This document shows, piece after piece, positions 62,089 through 64,000 of a stretch of DNA of 64,000 nt. A program made the translations under genes and the position numbers. Source of the DNA: Parasutterella secunda. Lineage in GTDB: Bacteria; Pseudomonadota; Gammaproteobacteria; Burkholderiales; Burkholderiaceae_F. How positions within the stretch are numbered: position 1 is the first letter of the stretch; the number at the start of each line of letters is the position of its first letter. A model generated the notes under the pieces. The model had not been told where the DNA came from, ran no database searches, and saw only the letters and a list, made by a program, of their open reading frames with translations. The stretch is taken from NCBI RefSeq assembly GCF_023336895.1, contig NZ_JAMBLT010000004.1:41243-105242 (forward strand). Direction: 5' to 3'.

Positions 62089-63798
62089 ATGATTATTATT
62101 GATCGCATACGTATTAACGGTTTTAGAAGTATTCGCAGTTTACAGATGCCTTTGGGGCGTAGTTCTGTTTTACTGGGCGCTAACAATTGTGGCAAAAGCA
62201 CGGTTTTGAAAGCTTTGGAGTTGGCCCTCAGTGATGAAATCGCCGTTCAAAAGGAAGATTTTCACCTCAACGAGAAAGCAGAGTTTGGCGATGAGCTCTG
62301 GGTTGATGTTCGTTTTGTGCCGTTAAATAAAGATTCCAAACGCTTTTCAGCCTTTCAAATCGGTTGGCAAAAGGAATTTGATGGATTAATCCGAAGAGAT
62401 CATTACAGACGTGAGTATTTTGCTTTTAGAACTAAATTTCAAAGATGGCCTGACGGGACAATTACCAAGCAGCGTTTCATTATCAATCATTGGGATCGGG
62501 AAAAGTTAGGCGAGGAACTTCAAGAGGTTCCCCATTCTTTACAGTTTGTCAGTATTGATGCTGAAGAAAATCTCCGAGAGGATCTCAAAAATGAGAACTC
62601 CTTTGTCAGTCGTATGGTAAGCGGTTTGGGGAGTGCTTTAAAAAAATATCCCGATTATGCCAATAAGCCGATTGAAGATTTAAGGTCAATGTTGGATTCT
62701 TTGTGTCAGACACTGGAAGGGCCGGGGACGCAGTTACCAGAAGAAGTGAGTCTTACGGCTGACAATATTGAAGAGTTCTTTTCGCTCGTGAAAAGTGATT
62801 CCGAGAAAATCATTCCTTTTTCGGCCCTGCAAGGTAAGGGTAGTCAAAAAAGTGTTGCCATTTTATCAATCGTTACGTTGGTGGATTTGTTGGCCAAACA
62901 AGCGGCCCTTCAGGAGCGCCCCTTATTTATGTTGATTGCTGCAGAAGAGCCTGAAATTCATTTACACCCCAATGCGCAGCGAGCATTGATGACGCAGCTG
63001 AAAGCGCTCTCTCATCAATTCATTGTTTCAACGCATTCTCCCTATGTGGCTTCCGTCTGCGAGCCTTATGAATTTAGAAGCATGCAGAGGGATGGTGAAA
63101 ATATTCAGGTCAGATGGTTGCCTCAAAATATTGATCCGTTAGAAGCCCGGGCAATTAAACGGTTGATATTGCGTTTTCGCGGAGAAACGCTATTTGCTAG
63201 GGGGCTTATTTTTGTGGAGGGAGTCACTGAAGAGCAACTAATCCGCGGAATGTTCCAAGCTTATTTCGGAGATGACCCAAGTGCGTTCGGTATCAGCATT
63301 ATGGGTGTGGACGGTAAGAGTTATGCACCATTTTTGATGTTGGCTTTGAGTCTCAAAAAGCCATTTTGTGTGATCAGTGACAATGATGGGGATGCGAGAC
63401 ACGTCGTGTTAAAGCAGCTTAGCGAAACAGAACGACGCTTACATTGCAAGGCAGAAGATAACCAAAGTGGCGTTTTTTTCCTATCACCCGGATTGGCTAT
63501 GGAAGGGGAGCTAGTGTACAAGACTGGGCTGAAAAGAGAGCTCTATGATGCGCTTTGGGCTTGTAACGCTTCTCCTAATGTATCTGTTAAGTCGAAAAAG
63601 TTGCAATATGAGCGTCTTATGGCGATGGCTCCCAGAGATATAAAACGACGTTTGGAAAAGAAAAAGGCGGAATACTCAGGTTTTTTGGGAGACATCATTG
63701 CTCAAAATACGTATTCGCAACCAATAGAAAATATGATCCCATCTGCGATATTACGTGCATTTGAGTTGATTTCGGTTTGGCTTGGAAAAGAAAGGTGA
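62089..63798 (+). CDS. OLD-family ATPase with TOPRIM nuclease domain
   Basis: A 569-residue two-domain protein. The ABC-type ATPase half starts IRINGFRSIRSLQMPLG, Walker A GANNCGKST (~30-38), and a Walker B/D-loop LIAAEEPEIHLHPNAQRALM (~281-300) with the switch His in IVSTHSPYVASV. The TOPRIM half starts at ~370 (LIFVEGVTEEQLI, the Glu) and has FCVISDNDGDARH (Asp residues, ~425). OLD proteins are metal-dependent DNA nucleases; class 2 forms (GajA of Gabija and relatives) pair with a UvrD-like helicase for phage defence. A partner gene, if any, is beyond the right edge; none is visible before 64000. The start has CAGGAATAGTC upstream, a fair ribosome site. Confidence 0.9.
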   Translation: MIIIDRIRINGFRSIRSLQMPLGRSSVLLGANNCGKSTVLKALELALSDEIAVQKEDFHLNEKAEFGDELWVDVRFVPLNKDSKRFSAFQIGWQKEFDGLIRRDHYRREYFAFRTKFQRWPDGTITKQRFIINHWDREKLGEELQEVPHSLQFVSIDAEENLREDLKNENSFVSRMVSGLGSALKKYPDYANKPIEDLRSMLDSLCQTLEGPGTQLPEEVSLTADNIEEFFSLVKSDSEKIIPFSALQGKGSQKSVAILSIVTLVDLLAKQAALQERPLFMLIAAEEPEIHLHPNAQRALMTQLKALSHQFIVSTHSPYVASVCEPYEFRSMQRDGENIQVRWLPQNIDPLEARAIKRLILRFRGETLFARGLIFVEGVTEEQLIRGMFQAYFGDDPSAFGISIMGVDGKSYAPFLMLALSLKKPFCVISDNDGDARHVVLKQLSETERRLHCKAEDNQSGVFFLSPGLAMEGELVYKTGLKRELYDALWACNASPNVSVKSKKLQYERLMAMAPRDIKRRLEKKKAEYSGFLGDIIAQNTYSQPIENMIPSAILRAFELISVWLGKER

Positions 63799-64000
63799 AA
63801 ACCTAAAATTTCATAAGGCATATCCTGCGTTTCCTGAACTGCTCAGAAACCAACTCGTGGGGAGTAGGTAAGGCGGAATTCAGGAGGCTCTGCATCGTGT
63901 TGCCTGCTTTTCTCCAGAGAACTTAAAATTTTTGGAAAGAATGTGTTTCGCTTATCAATAAATCTAATAACCGACGATTAATGAACAGTTTCTCGCGACC
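63799..64000. other. Non-coding end of the window after the OLD gene
   Basis: No convincing gene begins here on either strand. Some stretches have a coding look (63855-63930) but carry stops and no start with a ribosome site. They might be the remains of a neighbouring gene. Confidence 0.3.

Noticed and set aside
63855..63930. Start of a helicase partner for the OLD gene
   Set aside because: The short open stretch has no start with a ribosome site and no helicase motif; stops follow soon.

Overview
The window reads as chromosomal DNA of a gut-type betaproteobacterium, most probably a Burkholderiales member close to Sutterellaceae (Parasutterella/Turicimonas-like). That is an inference. It rests on the gene order mraZ-rsmH-ftsL-ftsI-murEF-mraY-murD-ftsW-murG-murC-ddl-ftsQ-ftsA-ftsZ-lpxC with a fused murE-murF, a beta-type general porin, meso-DAP-type MurE, a DciA-like gene beside secA, and moderate G+C judged by eye. 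There are no phage genes and no tRNA or ribosomal RNA genes. Almost all genes are intact and tightly packed.

Layout. 1-3 kb: the 3' end of a dicarboxylate/sulfate (DASS) transporter, a PPK2 polyphosphate kinase, and a small MarR-cupin unit in which both genes carry the same palindromic operator. 3-6 kb: an IS200/IS605-like element with only a TnpB-type gene and a recognisable right-end guide-RNA hairpin. Its right end abuts an MFS transporter gene that has lost its 5' part and also has a frameshift; creA follows, translationally coupled. 6-13.3 kb: a secreted six-repeat protein, hemL preceded by an unusual fusion of a PagP lipid A palmitoyltransferase barrel with an OmpW-like barrel, dcuC, a PuuD-type amidohydrolase and a sodium:solute symporter. 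13.3-18.3 kb: RNase P RNA followed by a structured terminated stretch, then a feo ferrous-iron operon (FeoA-like, FeoA, FeoB) and a divergent porin, each with a Fur-like box placed on its promoter. 18.3-22 kb: an MscS channel and an ADP-forming acyl-CoA synthetase.

22.2-40.6 kb is the complete division and cell-wall cluster, opened by a MraZ-type operator with 10-bp spaced GTGGG-like repeats. It makes the lipid II precursor (MurEF, MurD, MurC, Ddl, MraY, MurG), the septal synthase pair FtsW-FtsI and the divisome proteins FtsL, FtsQ, FtsA and FtsZ, and ends in LpxC. FtsZ lacks the usual C-terminal peptide. Next come a LysE-type exporter, a DciA-like protein, SecA, a MutT fusion, YacG and CoaE.

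46.7-60.9 kb is one divergent uptake-hydrogenase island. Leftward: hybE-hupK-hypA-hypB-hypF-hypC-hypD-hypE (metal centre assembly). Rightward: small subunit, large subunit, cytochrome b, endopeptidase, hupF, hyaE, hyaF, rubredoxin. The small subunit has all six cysteines of the oxygen-tolerant proximal [4Fe-3S] cluster. The window ends with a LOG-like nucleotide-binding protein and an OLD-family ATPase/TOPRIM nuclease.

The observations most worth following are the PagP-OmpW double barrel, the zinc-ribbon-less TnpB element with its RNA and scarred neighbour, the MarR-cupin operator pair, the divergent FtsZ tail, the six-Cys hydrogenase with its degenerate HupK paralogue, and the structured RNA stretch downstream of rnpB.
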